Origin: Chthoniobacterales bacterium
GTDB taxonomy: Bacteria > Verrucomicrobiota > Verrucomicrobiia > Chthoniobacterales > JAATET01
Direction of reading: 5' to 3'
Assembly: GCA_015655545.1 (NCBI GenBank)
Contig: JAATET010000071.1
Coordinates: 85,390 to 149,389 of the forward strand
DNA: 64,000 nucleotides
Positions 1-9,230 of this stretch are shown here, piece after piece. Numbering within the stretch: the first letter of the stretch is position 1; every line of letters begins with the position of its first letter. Under the pieces are notes generated by a model that was not told where the DNA came from, made no database searches, and saw only the letters and a list, made by a program, of their open reading frames with translations. A program made the position numbers and the translations under genes.

Positions 1-805
1 TGAATCTCACCGCCGGGAGAGTCTTCGATTCCAGCCGGCCTGGCTCAGGATTCCACCAGTCGTAACGGATCGCGGGGAGCGTGTAGGTGCCGGGCCTTTC
101 GACGAGATACGTTAGCGTCTCGGTTCGCTGGCCGGAGAAATCACCGCGCTCGGTTTTGTCCTCTACTTCCGGATTTCCGGGATAGACATGAATCCCTTCC
201 GGCGCGGTGGTCGGGGCCGGCGCGAGCGCCATACCTGTCATGTCATCGGCGCTTTGGGTGATGGTGCGCTTGAACACCGCCCCGGTTTTGACTTCTCCGG
301 ATGGCACCGGATTCCATCTTTCCTCGACCGAGAAATTCTGCGCGGTGACGAGAAACCGCTGCGGATCGGTCCCCGCCGGACGCTCGATCTCGACCGAGAG
401 CATTGGAACCTTGGCCTCCATTTCCATCACCGGACCGGAGATCGCCTCGCGCGATCCGAAGCGAACCGGAAACTCGGGAATTCGAAGCGGACCCTCGTGC
501 TGGGAAAATAGCGCGAACTCGTGGGTCTGGACGAACCAGCTTTGTCCATCGACCTCATCCGATGACACAACCGGATCGCCTACCTTGACGAGGATCGAGC
601 CCGGCACCTCCGGGAGTGTGAAGCTGGTCGCCCCTCCGAACGGCCCCTTCGAGCGCAGCTCGACGAAGAACGGAAGCCGCTGTCCGACATAGGCCTTCGC
701 CAAGGGAACCTTGACAGCAACAAGCTCCGCCGCTGCCCGTGCAGAAATCACGCTCGTCACAAGCCATGCAAATACCAGTGCCAAAACGGGAAACTTCGTC
801 GTCAT
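1..805 (-). CDS. batD: BatD-like oxygen-tolerance protein, partial (C-terminus beyond window)
   Basis: The reading frame starts at an ATG that overlaps the batC stop by 4 nt and stays open to the left edge, about 268 codons; the ORF track missed it because it has no stop in the window. The N-terminus is a signal peptide (MTTKFPVLALVFAWLVTSVI, ending near ARAAA). It is followed by beta-rich sequence of the BatD type, with 'AYVGQRLPFFVELRSKGPFG' near residue 40 and 'YLVERPGTYTLPAIRYDWWN' near the end of the visible part. BatD proteins are membrane-anchored periplasmic partners of the BatA/B VWA proteins. The position at the end of moxR-DUF58-batA-batB-batC fits this. The C-terminal membrane anchor is not visible. 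Confidence 0.85.
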   Translation of the reverse strand, partial: MTTKFPVLALVFAWLVTSVISARAAAELVAVKVPLAKAYVGQRLPFFVELRSKGPFGGATSFTLPEVPGSILVKVGDPVVSSDEVDGQSWFVQTHEFALFSQHEGPLRIPEFPVRFGSREAISGPVMEMEAKVPMLSVEIERPAGTDPQRFLVTAQNFSVEERWNPVPSGEVKTGAVFKRTITQSADDMTGMALAPAPTTAPEGIHVYPGNPEVEDKTERGDFSGQRTETLTYLVERPGTYTLPAIRYDWWNPEPGRLESKTLPAVRF

Positions 806-1383
806 TTTCCTTCCCCCGCTTCCTGATACTGCCAGGCGAATTTCGCCTTCAGAAAATCCGCCGGCTTCGTCGTCACCTTGCGCAGCCAGAGCGCCTGCAT
901 CTGCTCGGAGTTCATCGCCTTTTCGCCGGCGACCTCCGTGTCCTGGCCCTTGGGATTTTTTTCGTTCCGATCGAAGACGACCTTGTCCGCGCCCTCCTGC
1001 TGATCGCCGAAATCGCCGCCTTTTTGCTCCCTGAGCTTGGCTCGCGCCATGGCGAGATCGCAATTCTCCTTCGCTTCCTCCCAACCCGGCCGTGCATCGA
1101 GGGCCTTGCCGTAAGCCTCGACTGCGGCATCGTAGCTGCCGCTCATCACGAGAGCGTTGCCCTTGTTGAAAAAGGCCTCCGGCGTTTCCCTTCGCGCGAA
1201 CGCCGCCGCTGCCAGCTTGAAATTTCCGGAGCGATACCACGCTGCTCCCTGCCACATGGGGTCGTGAAACGCCTTCGCTGCTTCCGCACATTTCCCGCTG
1301 TCGAACAGACGGCGCCCTTCCTGATCGGGCGTGAACCAGAGGCTCGTCCAGCTCAGAGCCAGCGCGAAAAAAATAGTTTTCAT
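802..1383 (-). CDS. batC: BatC-like tetratricopeptide repeat protein
   Basis: 193 residues from the ATG overlapping the batB stop (ATGA). The ORF track starts 33 codons earlier, inside batB, but MKTIFFALALSWTSLWF is a clear signal peptide and fixes the start. Residues about 20-130 carry TPR-like helices ('EGRRLFDSGKCAEAAKAFHD', 'AFFNKGNALVMSGSYDAAVE'). The charged C-terminal half (KGQDTEVAGEKAMNSEQMQ) resembles the linker of BatC proteins. A periplasmic adaptor with BatA, BatB and BatD is inferred from family and operon position. It overlaps batD by 4 nt. Confidence 0.88.
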   Translation of the reverse strand: MKTIFFALALSWTSLWFTPDQEGRRLFDSGKCAEAAKAFHDPMWQGAAWYRSGNFKLAAAAFARRETPEAFFNKGNALVMSGSYDAAVEAYGKALDARPGWEEAKENCDLAMARAKLREQKGGDFGDQQEGADKVVFDRNEKNPKGQDTEVAGEKAMNSEQMQALWLRKVTTKPADFLKAKFAWQYQEAGEGK

Positions 1384-2327
1384 GCCGTCGCCCCCTCCCG
1401 CCGCTGGTTGCCGTCCCGTCGGAATGCATACGCCGCCGCAAGAGCAAGAATCGGCAGCAGATACCAACCGCTTTCCTGCCATTGGACCTGTTGTTGCGCG
1501 CCAGCGGTGCGGGATACGGGCGTGTGCGCCGCCGCCCGCACGAGCGCGGCGATGTCGGTGCCGTCCGGAGTGAGCGATTCGACCCGCGCATTCAAGGCAT
1601 TCGCGGCCTTTCGCAACGCGTCGTCCTCGGAGGAACCGGGCACGTTGAGCGCCAGAAATTCGACCGACGGTACTCCATGCGCATGTCGGGCCTCCACGAT
1701 GGCCTTCGTATCGCCGTCGACGGTATCGGCGATCACGAGGACCGAGCCGGAAATTCCCTGCCTAGACAGAAGGTCGCCCGCCTTTGCCAGCGCGAGTTCC
1801 AGATGATCTCCCGGTGCAGGCATGATCGCGGGGCTAATCTCCGCCGCCATCTGCGCCACGACCTTCGTGTCCTTGGTCGGCGGGAGGACGAGATGAGCGG
1901 AGCCGGCATAAGCGATCAAAGCCATGGGCTGGCCTTTTCGCGCCTCCGCGAGATCGGCGATCTTCAATCGCGCCCGCTCAAGCCGCGAGGGCGCGATGTC
2001 GGTGTTCTCCATGCTGGCGTCGGCCTTCAGCAACACGATCAACGACGATGCGTCCTCGGCAAAGGGATTCGGCTCCGGCTTCCAGGTCGGTCCGGCGATG
2101 ACGATGACCGCGAGCATCCAGCAGCCCAGGATGGCAAAATCTTTCCAGCGTCCTCCGCGTTCCGCTCCGATGACAAGCGCGCCGAGCAGGTCGGCGTCCA
2201 TTTGCTCGCTCCATCCGCGCAGGGGATCCGCGCTTTGCCTCCACGCCCACCAAATCACCGCCGCGGGAACAACCAGCAGCAGCCAGATCGGCCGGATGAA
2301 GTGGAACTGCGCCAGCGTTTCGATCAT
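1380..2327 (-). CDS. batB: BatB-like VWA-domain membrane protein with altered MIDAS motif
   Basis: 315 residues. An N-terminal membrane segment (FIRPIWLLLVVPAAVIWWAW), a second near residues 65-85, a VWA-type domain at about 90-270, and a C-terminal membrane segment (YLLPILALAAAYAF). The family landmark 'APSRLERARLKIADL' is present just after the metal site. The metal-site segment reads 'IVLLKADASMENTD', where VWA proteins normally show DxSxS ('LDVSxSM'); aligned on the final SM the first Asp is Lys and the first Ser is Asp. The neighbouring BatA keeps the normal motif. Start and stop both overlap neighbours by 4 nt, implying translational coupling. Confidence 0.88.
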   Translation of the reverse strand: MIETLAQFHFIRPIWLLLVVPAAVIWWAWRQSADPLRGWSEQMDADLLGALVIGAERGGRWKDFAILGCWMLAVIVIAGPTWKPEPNPFAEDASSLIVLLKADASMENTDIAPSRLERARLKIADLAEARKGQPMALIAYAGSAHLVLPPTKDTKVVAQMAAEISPAIMPAPGDHLELALAKAGDLLSRQGISGSVLVIADTVDGDTKAIVEARHAHGVPSVEFLALNVPGSSEDDALRKAANALNARVESLTPDGTDIAALVRAAAHTPVSRTAGAQQQVQWQESGWYLLPILALAAAYAFRRDGNQRREGATA

Positions 2328-3355
2328 GCCGGTATCTCCAATTTTCCGGTGATCGGATGAACGCGCACCAATTCGGACTTCGCCCGGGCGACCGCCTGAC
2401 CGCGTGTCTGGCGGACGATCAAAATGAGTTTCTCACCGAGCGCGAAAACGAGCGCGGCGAGGACGAACCATGGAAAGAGATCGAGCCGAGGACGATGGCT
2501 GATGACCTCGACCTTGCGCGTCTCGATGCGGTCCAGTTCGTCGTAAATTCCCGCAAGCGATTGACGATCGGCGGCGAAGAAATATTTGCCGCCGGTCGCC
2601 TCGGCGGTGGCGCGCAGCGTGGGCTCGTCGAGTTTGTCTTCCCCAACCGTCGTCGGATCGCCGATGGCGACCGTGTGAATGCGGATGTTTCTCCCAGCCG
2701 CGACGCGCGCCGCTTCCACCGGGGGAACCTGGCTGGCCGTGTCGTTGCCATCCGTGAGCGCGATAATCGTCTTCGCGGGGGCCTTGCTGTCATCGAAGAG
2801 GCTGATCCCCAGGCCGATCGCGTCGCCGAAGGCCGTGCGCGGCCCCGCCATACCGACCACGGTTTCATCGAGCAGCTCGCGGGAGAGATTGAGATCGGTC
2901 GAGAACGGAGCCTGCAAAAACGGCGCATCGCCAAAGACGACCAGTCCGACACGATCGCCCTTGCGCCTCGAGAGGAAGTCGCCGAGGACCTCCTTCACGG
3001 CGGACAGGCGATCCACCTTCCTGCCGACCGCATTCGTGAAGTCCTCCTGCTTCATCGATCCCGAGAGATCAACCAAGAGAAGCAGATCGCGGGTCGGCTG
3101 CTCCTTCGTTACCGGGGGCTCCAGCCATTGCGGACGGGCCATGGCTGCGACAAGCAGCAGCCAGACAAGAGCCGGAGCAACGAGACTGCGCGACCGGGAA
3201 ATGCCGACCGTGCCCCGACCCATCGCCCGATGGAGCCGCTCGCCGAAAGGCACGCGCACCGAGACCGCCGAGACCGGGCGCGGGGGCAGAATCCTCCGCA
3301 GCAGCCAGGGAAGCGGCAGCAGAGCAAAGACCCAAAGATATGCGAACGAAAACAT
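2324..3355 (-). CDS. batA: BatA-like VWA-domain membrane protein
   Basis: 343 residues. N-terminal membrane segment (FAYLWVFALLPLPWLLRRIL) and a second around residues 58-75. A VWA domain spans about 85-290 with intact MIDAS 'LLLVDLSGSMKQEDF' (DxSxS), plus 'ALTDGNDT' for the later metal-site loop. A C-terminal hydrophobic segment (FPWFVLAALVFALGEKLIL) closes it. This is the classic BatA layout. The ATG shares one base with the TGA of the DUF4381 gene (TGATG). The role in periplasmic stress or aerotolerance is known only for a few members of the family; here it is inferred from the operon. Confidence 0.92.
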   Translation of the reverse strand: MFSFAYLWVFALLPLPWLLRRILPPRPVSAVSVRVPFGERLHRAMGRGTVGISRSRSLVAPALVWLLLVAAMARPQWLEPPVTKEQPTRDLLLLVDLSGSMKQEDFTNAVGRKVDRLSAVKEVLGDFLSRRKGDRVGLVVFGDAPFLQAPFSTDLNLSRELLDETVVGMAGPRTAFGDAIGLGISLFDDSKAPAKTIIALTDGNDTASQVPPVEAARVAAGRNIRIHTVAIGDPTTVGEDKLDEPTLRATAEATGGKYFFAADRQSLAGIYDELDRIETRKVEVISHRPRLDLFPWFVLAALVFALGEKLILIVRQTRGQAVARAKSELVRVHPITGKLEIPA

Positions 3356-3798
3356 CAGGCGTTATGGGAGGCGATCCAGCGTGCGGTCCAAGCGCGCAGG
3401 GCCTCAAGGTTCGTTGTCGCGTCCGCGGAATAAGCACCGGTGGTGAGTTGCCCGCGAAGCAGCGGAGGCATCGGTTCTCGACTGCGGGCGGAGAGCCAGT
3501 CGGCCCAGGCGTCGCCGTGCAAGACGGCGATCTCTTCACGGGGGAATTCCGCGAGCGCCGTGCGACGAAGCAGCATCGCGATTTCGGCGACGTCATTCGC
3601 GGTATGGAGCGAACGGAGCGCCTCGCGCCGATACGCGGTGCGCCGCCGGCGAAGCCACGCTCGAAAAGCAAGCGCGAGCAGGAGGAGGAGAACGACTACT
3701 CCGAGCACATACCATCCCGGCGCGAGCGGCCACCAGGGCACGGGCGGCGGCAGAACAATGTCGTGCAGACGATCCAGGCTGGCGGCGTCTTCGTTCAT
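3355..3798 (-). CDS. DUF4381-type membrane protein of the Bat operon
   Basis: 147 residues from MNEDAASLDRLHDIVLPPP; the ORF track runs 60 codons further upstream into the DUF58 gene, but this ATG overlaps the DUF58 stop (ATGA) and gives the family's typical N-terminus. The motif 'LHDIVLPPPVPWWPLAPGWY' followed by one membrane segment (VLGVVVLLLLLALAFRAWL) and a cytoplasmic helical part with an Arg-rich stretch is characteristic of DUF4381. The family usually sits between DUF58 and BatA genes, exactly as here. No catalytic residues are apparent; an accessory role in the MoxR-Bat system is inferred. Confidence 0.88.
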   Translation of the reverse strand: MNEDAASLDRLHDIVLPPPVPWWPLAPGWYVLGVVVLLLLLALAFRAWLRRRRTAYRREALRSLHTANDVAEIAMLLRRTALAEFPREEIAVLHGDAWADWLSARSREPMPPLLRGQLTTGAYSADATTNLEALRAWTARWIASHNA

Positions 3799-4724
3799 GC
3801 GGTGGGAATTTGCGCCGCCCCAAAAAGACCGCGGAGCTGATCGGCCACCGGCTCCGCCGTGCTGATGGGGAGAAGCGGAACCTTCAAGGCGCGAAAGACC
3901 TCCCGCCACTCGTCGAGCTTGGCGGCAAAGGCGTCGCGAAACGCCGTGCGGAATTGGGCTCCCGCAGGAATCTCCCACTCCTGCCCTCGGTCGCTGGCCC
4001 GCATGCCCGGATGTCCCTGCAATGAAGCGCCGAGCGGATCGTAGACGAGGACGATGAGGACATCGTTGTGCGCGGCAATCTCCATGGCCAGACGGCGGGT
4101 GTCCTCGTTCACGCCGTCGAGATCGCTAATGAGCACCACCAGGCAATCGTGACGAGCCATCCGGTGGACGGCCTGGAGCGCGTCGTTGAGGCCGACCTTT
4201 CCCTCGGCTGGGTGACGGGAGGCGAGCCGCTGCCCCAACCGGACCGTCTCCTGGAGAAGCACCATTGCTCGCGCCGCGCTGCGGTGGGGACGAACTTCGA
4301 CGACTTCCTCCTCGTTGAAAACAATCCCGCCGATGCGATCTCCACCATCGAGGGTGCGCCAGGCCGCCAGCGCCGCGGCCTCTGCCGCGACCACCGACTT
4401 CATGGCCCGTCGGCTTCCGAAGAACATCGGAAATCTTTGATCAACGACAAGCAGGACGGGACGCTCGCGCTCCTCGTCATAGACGCGCACGTGCGCCGCG
4501 CCGCGCCGCGCCGTCGCGCGCCAGTCGATCAGATGCACGTCGTCGCCGGGCTGGTAACGCCGCAGCTCCTCGAAGGAAAGTCCTCGCCCGCGCAGCCGCG
4601 AGGCATGACGGCCGGACAGCAGCGAATGAACCGGCTGCCTGGGCAGAAAACTAAACCCGCGCGCCTCGGCCTTGAGCCGGACAAGTTCGTCGATCGATGC
4701 CGTGATTTGCGCGCCCGTTCTCAT
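3795..4724 (-). CDS. DUF58 domain protein
   Basis: 309 residues, soluble. The DUF58 signature is clear near residues 45-75: 'GRGLSFEELRRYQPGDDVHL' followed by 'IDWRATARRG', then 'HVRVYDEERERPVLLVVDQR', which begins a degenerate VWA-like fold. 'DCLVVLISDLDGVNED' near residue 205 matches the later VWA strand. DUF58 proteins accompany MoxR AAA ATPases and VWA proteins and are thought to help assemble or chaperone other complexes. The gene begins 15 bp after moxR and overlaps DUF4381 by 4 nt, so the whole set is probably one transcript started at moxR. Confidence 0.92.
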   Translation of the reverse strand: MRTGAQITASIDELVRLKAEARGFSFLPRQPVHSLLSGRHASRLRGRGLSFEELRRYQPGDDVHLIDWRATARRGAAHVRVYDEERERPVLLVVDQRFPMFFGSRRAMKSVVAAEAAALAAWRTLDGGDRIGGIVFNEEEVVEVRPHRSAARAMVLLQETVRLGQRLASRHPAEGKVGLNDALQAVHRMARHDCLVVLISDLDGVNEDTRRLAMEIAAHNDVLIVLVYDPLGASLQGHPGMRASDRGQEWEIPAGAQFRTAFRDAFAAKLDEWREVFRALKVPLLPISTAEPVADQLRGLFGAAQIPTA

Positions 4725-4739
4725 GACCGTTCGGCAAAC

Positions 4740-5699
4740 TCACACCGCCACCACTTTCTCCAGCAACGCATCGATCACGTCGGTGCGGGTCTTGCCGAGC
4801 GCCTCCGCTTCGTAGGAAAGATGCACACGGTGCGCGAGGCACGCCGGGGCGACGGCGCGAATATTGTCGGGCGACACGAAGTCCTGCCCGTGCAGCCAGG
4901 CATGGGCGCGGGCGGCGGCGTCGAGGGCGATGGTTCCCCGCGGACTCGCGCCAAGGCGAATCCATTTCGCGAGATCGTCCCCGTATTTCTTCGGATCGCG
5001 GGTGGCGATGACAAGGTCCACGATGTATTGCTCCGCCGCGTCGGCGACGTGAACGGCCGCGACCTCGCGGCGGGCCGCAAAGATGACATCCGGCTCCACC
5101 GCAGGCGGCGACTGCGGCGCGTTGCCGCTTTTTTCGCCGCGCACCAGACGCAGGATCGCCGCCTCGTTTTTCGCGGGCGGATACGGCACGTTCACATACA
5201 GGAGAAACCGATCCATCTGCGCTTCGGGCAGAGGATAAGTGCCCTCCTGCTCGATCGGATTTTGCGTGGCGAGCACGAGGAAAAGCTCGGGCAGCCGGTG
5301 CGTGGTGCCCGTGACGGTGACCTGCCGTTCCTCCATCGCCTCGAGCAACGCGGCCTGAACTTTTGCGGGCGCGCGGTTGATCTCGTCGGCCAGAATGAGA
5401 TTTCCGAAAATCGGGCCGGATTGGAAATCGAACGTGCCGGTCTGCTCGCGGTAGACGTCCGAGCCGGTGACATCCGAGGGCAGTAAATCGGGCGTGAACT
5501 GAATGCGGCTGAAGTCGCTCTTGATGAGTTTCGAGAGCGTCTTGATCGATCGCGTCTTGGCCACGCCGGGCAGGCCCTCCATGAGGACGTGTCCATCCGC
5601 GAGAAGCGCGATGAGCATGCGCTCGACGACGGTCTCCTGCCCGATGATGGCGGCATTCATGGCGTCCTGAATCTGGCGAATGGATTCCCGGGGCGTCAT
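4740..5699 (-). CDS. moxR: MoxR-family AAA+ ATPase
   Basis: 319 residues. Walker A 'GLPGVAKT' near residue 40, Walker B 'LILADEINRAPAKVQAALLE' near residue 105 with the MoxR-specific DEINRA, and sensor region 'FLVLATQNPIEQEGTYPLPE'. The C-terminal lid includes 'GASPRGTIALDAAARAHAWL', typical of MoxR. It is the first gene of the Bat operon; about 100 bp separate it from the convergently placed end of the sulfatase gene upstream, which is where the operon promoter should lie, though I cannot point to clear -35/-10 boxes. Confidence 0.95.
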   Translation of the reverse strand: MTPRESIRQIQDAMNAAIIGQETVVERMLIALLADGHVLMEGLPGVAKTRSIKTLSKLIKSDFSRIQFTPDLLPSDVTGSDVYREQTGTFDFQSGPIFGNLILADEINRAPAKVQAALLEAMEERQVTVTGTTHRLPELFLVLATQNPIEQEGTYPLPEAQMDRFLLYVNVPYPPAKNEAAILRLVRGEKSGNAPQSPPAVEPDVIFAARREVAAVHVADAAEQYIVDLVIATRDPKKYGDDLAKWIRLGASPRGTIALDAAARAHAWLHGQDFVSPDNIRAVAPACLAHRVHLSYEAEALGKTRTDVIDALLEKVVAV

Positions 5700-5798
5700 G
5701 AGGTCGAAGCAGGTGCGAAATCGGGTTTCATCTTTTCAAGCCTAGAGGACGCCCTGTTTTCAGGACGCCCTTCGGTAAATCCGCGGTGGACGCCGGAC

Positions 5799-7379
5799 CT
5801 AACGCGGGCTGAGGGTTTCGAGATCCTTGAGGCGCTTGAGGGCGTCCTGCTTTTCCAGGGTGCCGTAGTTGATATTGCCGGGATTGAGCGAGGAGCCGGT
5901 CTGGAACGGATACCGGTTGAAGTCGGCGAAGAAGTCCTTGACCTTCTGCTGGATCGGCACGAGCAGCCACATCTGTTGTGCATACCAGTTGAGGTATTGG
6001 CCGCCCTCCTCCATGGCGCGCTCATAGGGATCCATGCGGAGGTTCTCGATCATCGCCCAAGAGGTGGACTTGCGGGAGCCTTCGGCGATGTTGCCATCGT
6101 TGACGGCGAAGTTCACCTTCCAGTCGTTCCAGCGGACGGCGTTGAGATTTCCGCCCTGGTCGAAGTAATAGATCACGTCGCGAGGCCCCTTCTTCTCGTC
6201 GCCTTTGAAGTAGGGCACGAAATTGTAGCCATCGAGGTGGACCTTGAAGTCCTTGCCATCGACCTTTGCTCCCTTGGCCAGCTGTTCCTTGATGTCCGAG
6301 TTTCCTGCGGCCGCGACGAGCGTTGGGAACCAGTCGATGTTCGAAATGATCTCGTTCGAGACGGTGCCGGGCTTGATCACGCCGGGCCAGCGAACCATCA
6401 TCGGGATGCGGAAGCCACCCTCCCACGTCGTGCCTTTTTCACCGCGGAACGGCGTCATGGCCCCGTCCGGCCAGAGCGCGAGCTCCGCGCCATTGTCGGT
6501 GCTGTAGATGACGATGGTGTTGTCGGAGATCTTGAGCTTGTCGAGCAGATCGAGCAGTTGGCCAACCATGGCATCGTGCTCCACCATTCCATCGGCTTCG
6601 ATGCCCTTGCCGGTCTTACCCAATGACTCTTTCTTGAGGTGGGTGAAGACGTGCATGCGCGTGGTGTTGAACCATACGAAGAACGGCTTGTCCGCCTTCA
6701 CCTGGCGCTCGATGAAATCCTCGGCCGAGCCCAGGAATTCCTCGTCAACGGTTTCCATGCGTTTCGTATTGAGCGGGCCGGTGTCCTCGATCTTGCCGTC
6801 GGCACTCGACTTGATGACGCCGCGCGGTCCGTATTTTTTCAGGAACTCGGGATCTTTCGGGTAGAAGTAGCCCTCGGGCTCCTCCTCGGCATTGAGATGG
6901 TAAAGATTGCCGAAGAACTCGTCGAAACCGTGCTTGGTCGGAAGATGCTGGTCGCGATCACCAAGATGGTTTTTGCCGAATTGCCCCGTGGCGTAACCCA
7001 TGCTCCGAAGCACGTTGGCGATTGTGGGCATCCAATCAGTGATCCCGTGAGGATCGCCGGGCATTCCAATGGTCAGCAAACCGGTGCGAAACGGTTCCTG
7101 CCCGAGGATAAAACTCGCGCGGCCCGCCGTGCAGCTTTGCTGCCCGTAAGCATCGGTGAAGAGCATGCCTTCGTTGGCGATCCGGTCGATGTTGGGCGTT
7201 TGATAGCCCATTAGACCCTTCGTGTAGGCGCTAAGCTGTGAAATACCAATGTCGTCGCCCCAGATGACAAGGATGTTCGGCTTTTTCGTGTTTTGTGCGG
7301 GCGTGCTCTCTTGCGCCCGAATGGATGGCAGCGAAAGCGCACCAAACACGACGGCGGCGAGAAGGTGTGGGATTTTCAT
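5799..7379 (-). CDS. Secreted arylsulfatase-type sulfatase
   Basis: 526 residues with signal peptide MKIPHLLAAVVFGALSLPSI ending near RAQ. Metal-binding start 'NILVIWGDDIG' at about residue 35, the formylglycine site 'QQSCTAGRASFILGQ' near residue 85 (C-x-A-G-R variant rather than CxPxR), and the second metal site 'VIYSTDNGAE'. A maturing formylglycine-generating enzyme must exist elsewhere. Such enzymes desulfate polysaccharides or small sulfate esters in the periplasm; the substrate cannot be told. It is divergent from an AraC-family regulator 300 bp away, which may control it. Confidence 0.93.
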   Translation of the reverse strand: MKIPHLLAAVVFGALSLPSIRAQESTPAQNTKKPNILVIWGDDIGISQLSAYTKGLMGYQTPNIDRIANEGMLFTDAYGQQSCTAGRASFILGQEPFRTGLLTIGMPGDPHGITDWMPTIANVLRSMGYATGQFGKNHLGDRDQHLPTKHGFDEFFGNLYHLNAEEEPEGYFYPKDPEFLKKYGPRGVIKSSADGKIEDTGPLNTKRMETVDEEFLGSAEDFIERQVKADKPFFVWFNTTRMHVFTHLKKESLGKTGKGIEADGMVEHDAMVGQLLDLLDKLKISDNTIVIYSTDNGAELALWPDGAMTPFRGEKGTTWEGGFRIPMMVRWPGVIKPGTVSNEIISNIDWFPTLVAAAGNSDIKEQLAKGAKVDGKDFKVHLDGYNFVPYFKGDEKKGPRDVIYYFDQGGNLNAVRWNDWKVNFAVNDGNIAEGSRKSTSWAMIENLRMDPYERAMEEGGQYLNWYAQQMWLLVPIQQKVKDFFADFNRYPFQTGSSLNPGNINYGTLEKQDALKRLKDLETLSPR

Positions 7380-7678
7380 GGGAGTGGATCGGGTTGGGGG
7401 TGAGAGTATCGAGGAAACTTTTACATCAGGCCGTCACCCGTGAGATGCCAGGGGAACGATCGCGGCGGAATTGTGGGTTCGCTGGCAGACATGGAAACGG
7501 AGGTTTTCAGCCCAGGAAAGTGTTCATATTCCCGGCAGCATTTTTCCATTAAGCCAATTCGGCCCGCCGTTGAAAAGTGCGCTGTCTATCCGATTAGCGA
7601 CAAACCACAGGCTTTTCACTTGTGCTTTTTCCTCTACTATTGATCGCGGTCAAATTCGCTTTAACCAGCCCTTGACGC
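7380..7678. promoter_or_regulatory. Divergent intergenic region between sulfatase and AraC-family gene
   Basis: 299 bp with no supported gene between two divergent starts; both promoters and any regulator site must lie here. The half nearest the regulator is AT-richer (around 7560-7670) than the surrounding coding DNA. I do not see an unambiguous inverted-repeat operator. Confidence 0.5.
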
Positions 7679-8644
7679 ATGGCCCATCCTCCCATTGCAA
7701 AACATTCTCTGCATTTGCAGGATTTCAGTCCCGAGCAATTGCTGGAGGCCGTGCGCGGGGCGAACTTCGAACACTACATTCTCACGCGCGCCCGCTGCGA
7801 CGCCCGACTCGAACGCTGGAGCTGCGAGAATTTCACCGTCGACGTCGGGCGCTACAGTTTTCCCGTGCGGGCCATCGGCGCGTTTCCTTCGCGAAAGCTC
7901 TTCATCGGCTATATGCGGAAATCTCCGCAGCCCGCCTGGGTGAACGGAGTCGAGGCGGATCAACGCACCATGGAATTCTACCCCGAGGGCACCGAGCTGA
8001 ACTACCGCGCCGCGCCGAACAGCGAATGGCTGGCGATCGAGTTCGACGAACATGCGCTGCAAGCCGCCGCGCAAAAACGACTCGGCCATAATTTGGAACT
8101 GCCATGGAAGCATGTGGTGAGCTTTCGCGTGCCGCGCAGCGAGCGTGCCGCCCTCGACCGAATGGTTCGCTGTCTTTGGACCCATCCCGTTTCCGGAGCG
8201 CTCATGATCGGGCCGATTCTCGGAAAGATCGCCGAAATCCTCGACGGCCTGCGGCGCAAATTATCGAGAGAGGCAGACAGCGGGGAAATCCGCCGCGTCG
8301 CATTGCTCACCCGCGCCGACGATTATCTGCGGGCAAGCATTGCCCATCCGTTCGACTTGAAATCTCTCGCGAACGCCGTCGGAGCGAACGCGCGCTCGCT
8401 CCAGCGATATTTCATGGATGCCTACGGCCTTACGCCCCTGCAATGGGCGCGCTGCCTGGCCCTGCACCATGTGCGGAAACGGCTCCTCGCCAGCAACCTC
8501 AAAAAGTTCACCATCGAGGGCGCGGCGAGGGAATACGGCTTCCGCCACATGGGCCGCTTCTCCATCCACTACCGGGAATTGTTCGGCGAATCGCCGATCG
8601 AAACACTACGTCGTGGGGTTGAACCCCAGCCGCGATGTATTTAG
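7679..8644 (+). CDS. AraC-family transcriptional regulator
   Basis: 321 residues. The C-terminal ~100 residues form the AraC double helix-turn-helix: first HTH around 'PFDLKSLANAVGANARSLQR', conserved 'YGLTPLQWARCLALHHVRKR', second HTH 'IEGAAREYGFRHMGRFSIHY' and the family closure 'RELFGESPIETLRRG'. The N-terminal 200 residues are a divergent sensor domain without a recognisable cupin motif. Its divergence from the sulfatase suggests local control of that gene, an inference from position only. Confidence 0.92.
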   Translation: MAHPPIAKHSLHLQDFSPEQLLEAVRGANFEHYILTRARCDARLERWSCENFTVDVGRYSFPVRAIGAFPSRKLFIGYMRKSPQPAWVNGVEADQRTMEFYPEGTELNYRAAPNSEWLAIEFDEHALQAAAQKRLGHNLELPWKHVVSFRVPRSERAALDRMVRCLWTHPVSGALMIGPILGKIAEILDGLRRKLSREADSGEIRRVALLTRADDYLRASIAHPFDLKSLANAVGANARSLQRYFMDAYGLTPLQWARCLALHHVRKRLLASNLKKFTIEGAAREYGFRHMGRFSIHYRELFGESPIETLRRGVEPQPRCI

Positions 8645-8912
8645 CCGGGAACAAAGCTGGCAGTTCACTTCTAAACCGAGAAGCTCGCCCATGGGCCGTA
8701 GTCGGCCAAAAACACATCCATCGATCGGCATGGAAACTCGACCTTAGTCTTAGGTCCCGACCGGCATTGAGTTGTGCATCAGAAATCGTCGACTTGAATG
8801 ACCTACCTGTCTTCTGCGTAAGAGTTCCTTGCTCACATCTCCTGATCGCGCTTGATATGGATTATGCAAAAGCCGCACGCTCCCCTATGCTGTGCGGCCC
8901 CTCTTTCACTGC
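8645..8912. other. Intergenic, no supported gene
   Basis: 268 bp between the AraC-family gene and a convergent membrane-protein gene. No reading frame longer than shadows and no convincing terminator hairpin was found. Confidence 0.5.
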
Positions 8913-9230
8913 TCAGAGCAGATAGAGAACGATGAGAGCTCCCAACACCAACAGAAGAACCGCACAGATTGCCACCCCTGCAATGCGGATTAACCTTTCA
9001 TTGATTTTCCCTTGAAGCGCAGTTCCGATGGCCGCGTAGAGGATAGGAATCGCGAACAGCCAGAGCACATGAGCCGCCAGAAACTGGGCCAGTTTGGCAA
9101 GCACCTCGGGCTGCACATTCTTGTGCTCGATCTTCACGAGCAAATGCAGGACGGGGCCTCCCAAGGTGACGATCAGAAGTTGAGTAAGAGCAAGAACTCG
9201 CGCCTTCGACATGGGATTGAACTCAGGCAT
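8913..9230 (-). CDS. Small membrane protein, function unknown
   Basis: 105 residues from MPEFNPMSKARVLALTQ; the ORF track starts 31 codons earlier, but AAGGGA lies just before this ATG. A second ATG (MSKAR) six codons later is also possible. Three predicted membrane segments: LALTQLLIVTLGGPVLHLLV, AAHVLWLFAIPILYAAIGTAL, and IAGVAICAVLLLVLGALIVL at the very end. I do not recognise a family. It stands alone between convergent and divergent neighbours. Confidence 0.6.
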   Translation of the reverse strand: MPEFNPMSKARVLALTQLLIVTLGGPVLHLLVKIEHKNVQPEVLAKLAQFLAAHVLWLFAIPILYAAIGTALQGKINERLIRIAGVAICAVLLLVLGALIVLYLL

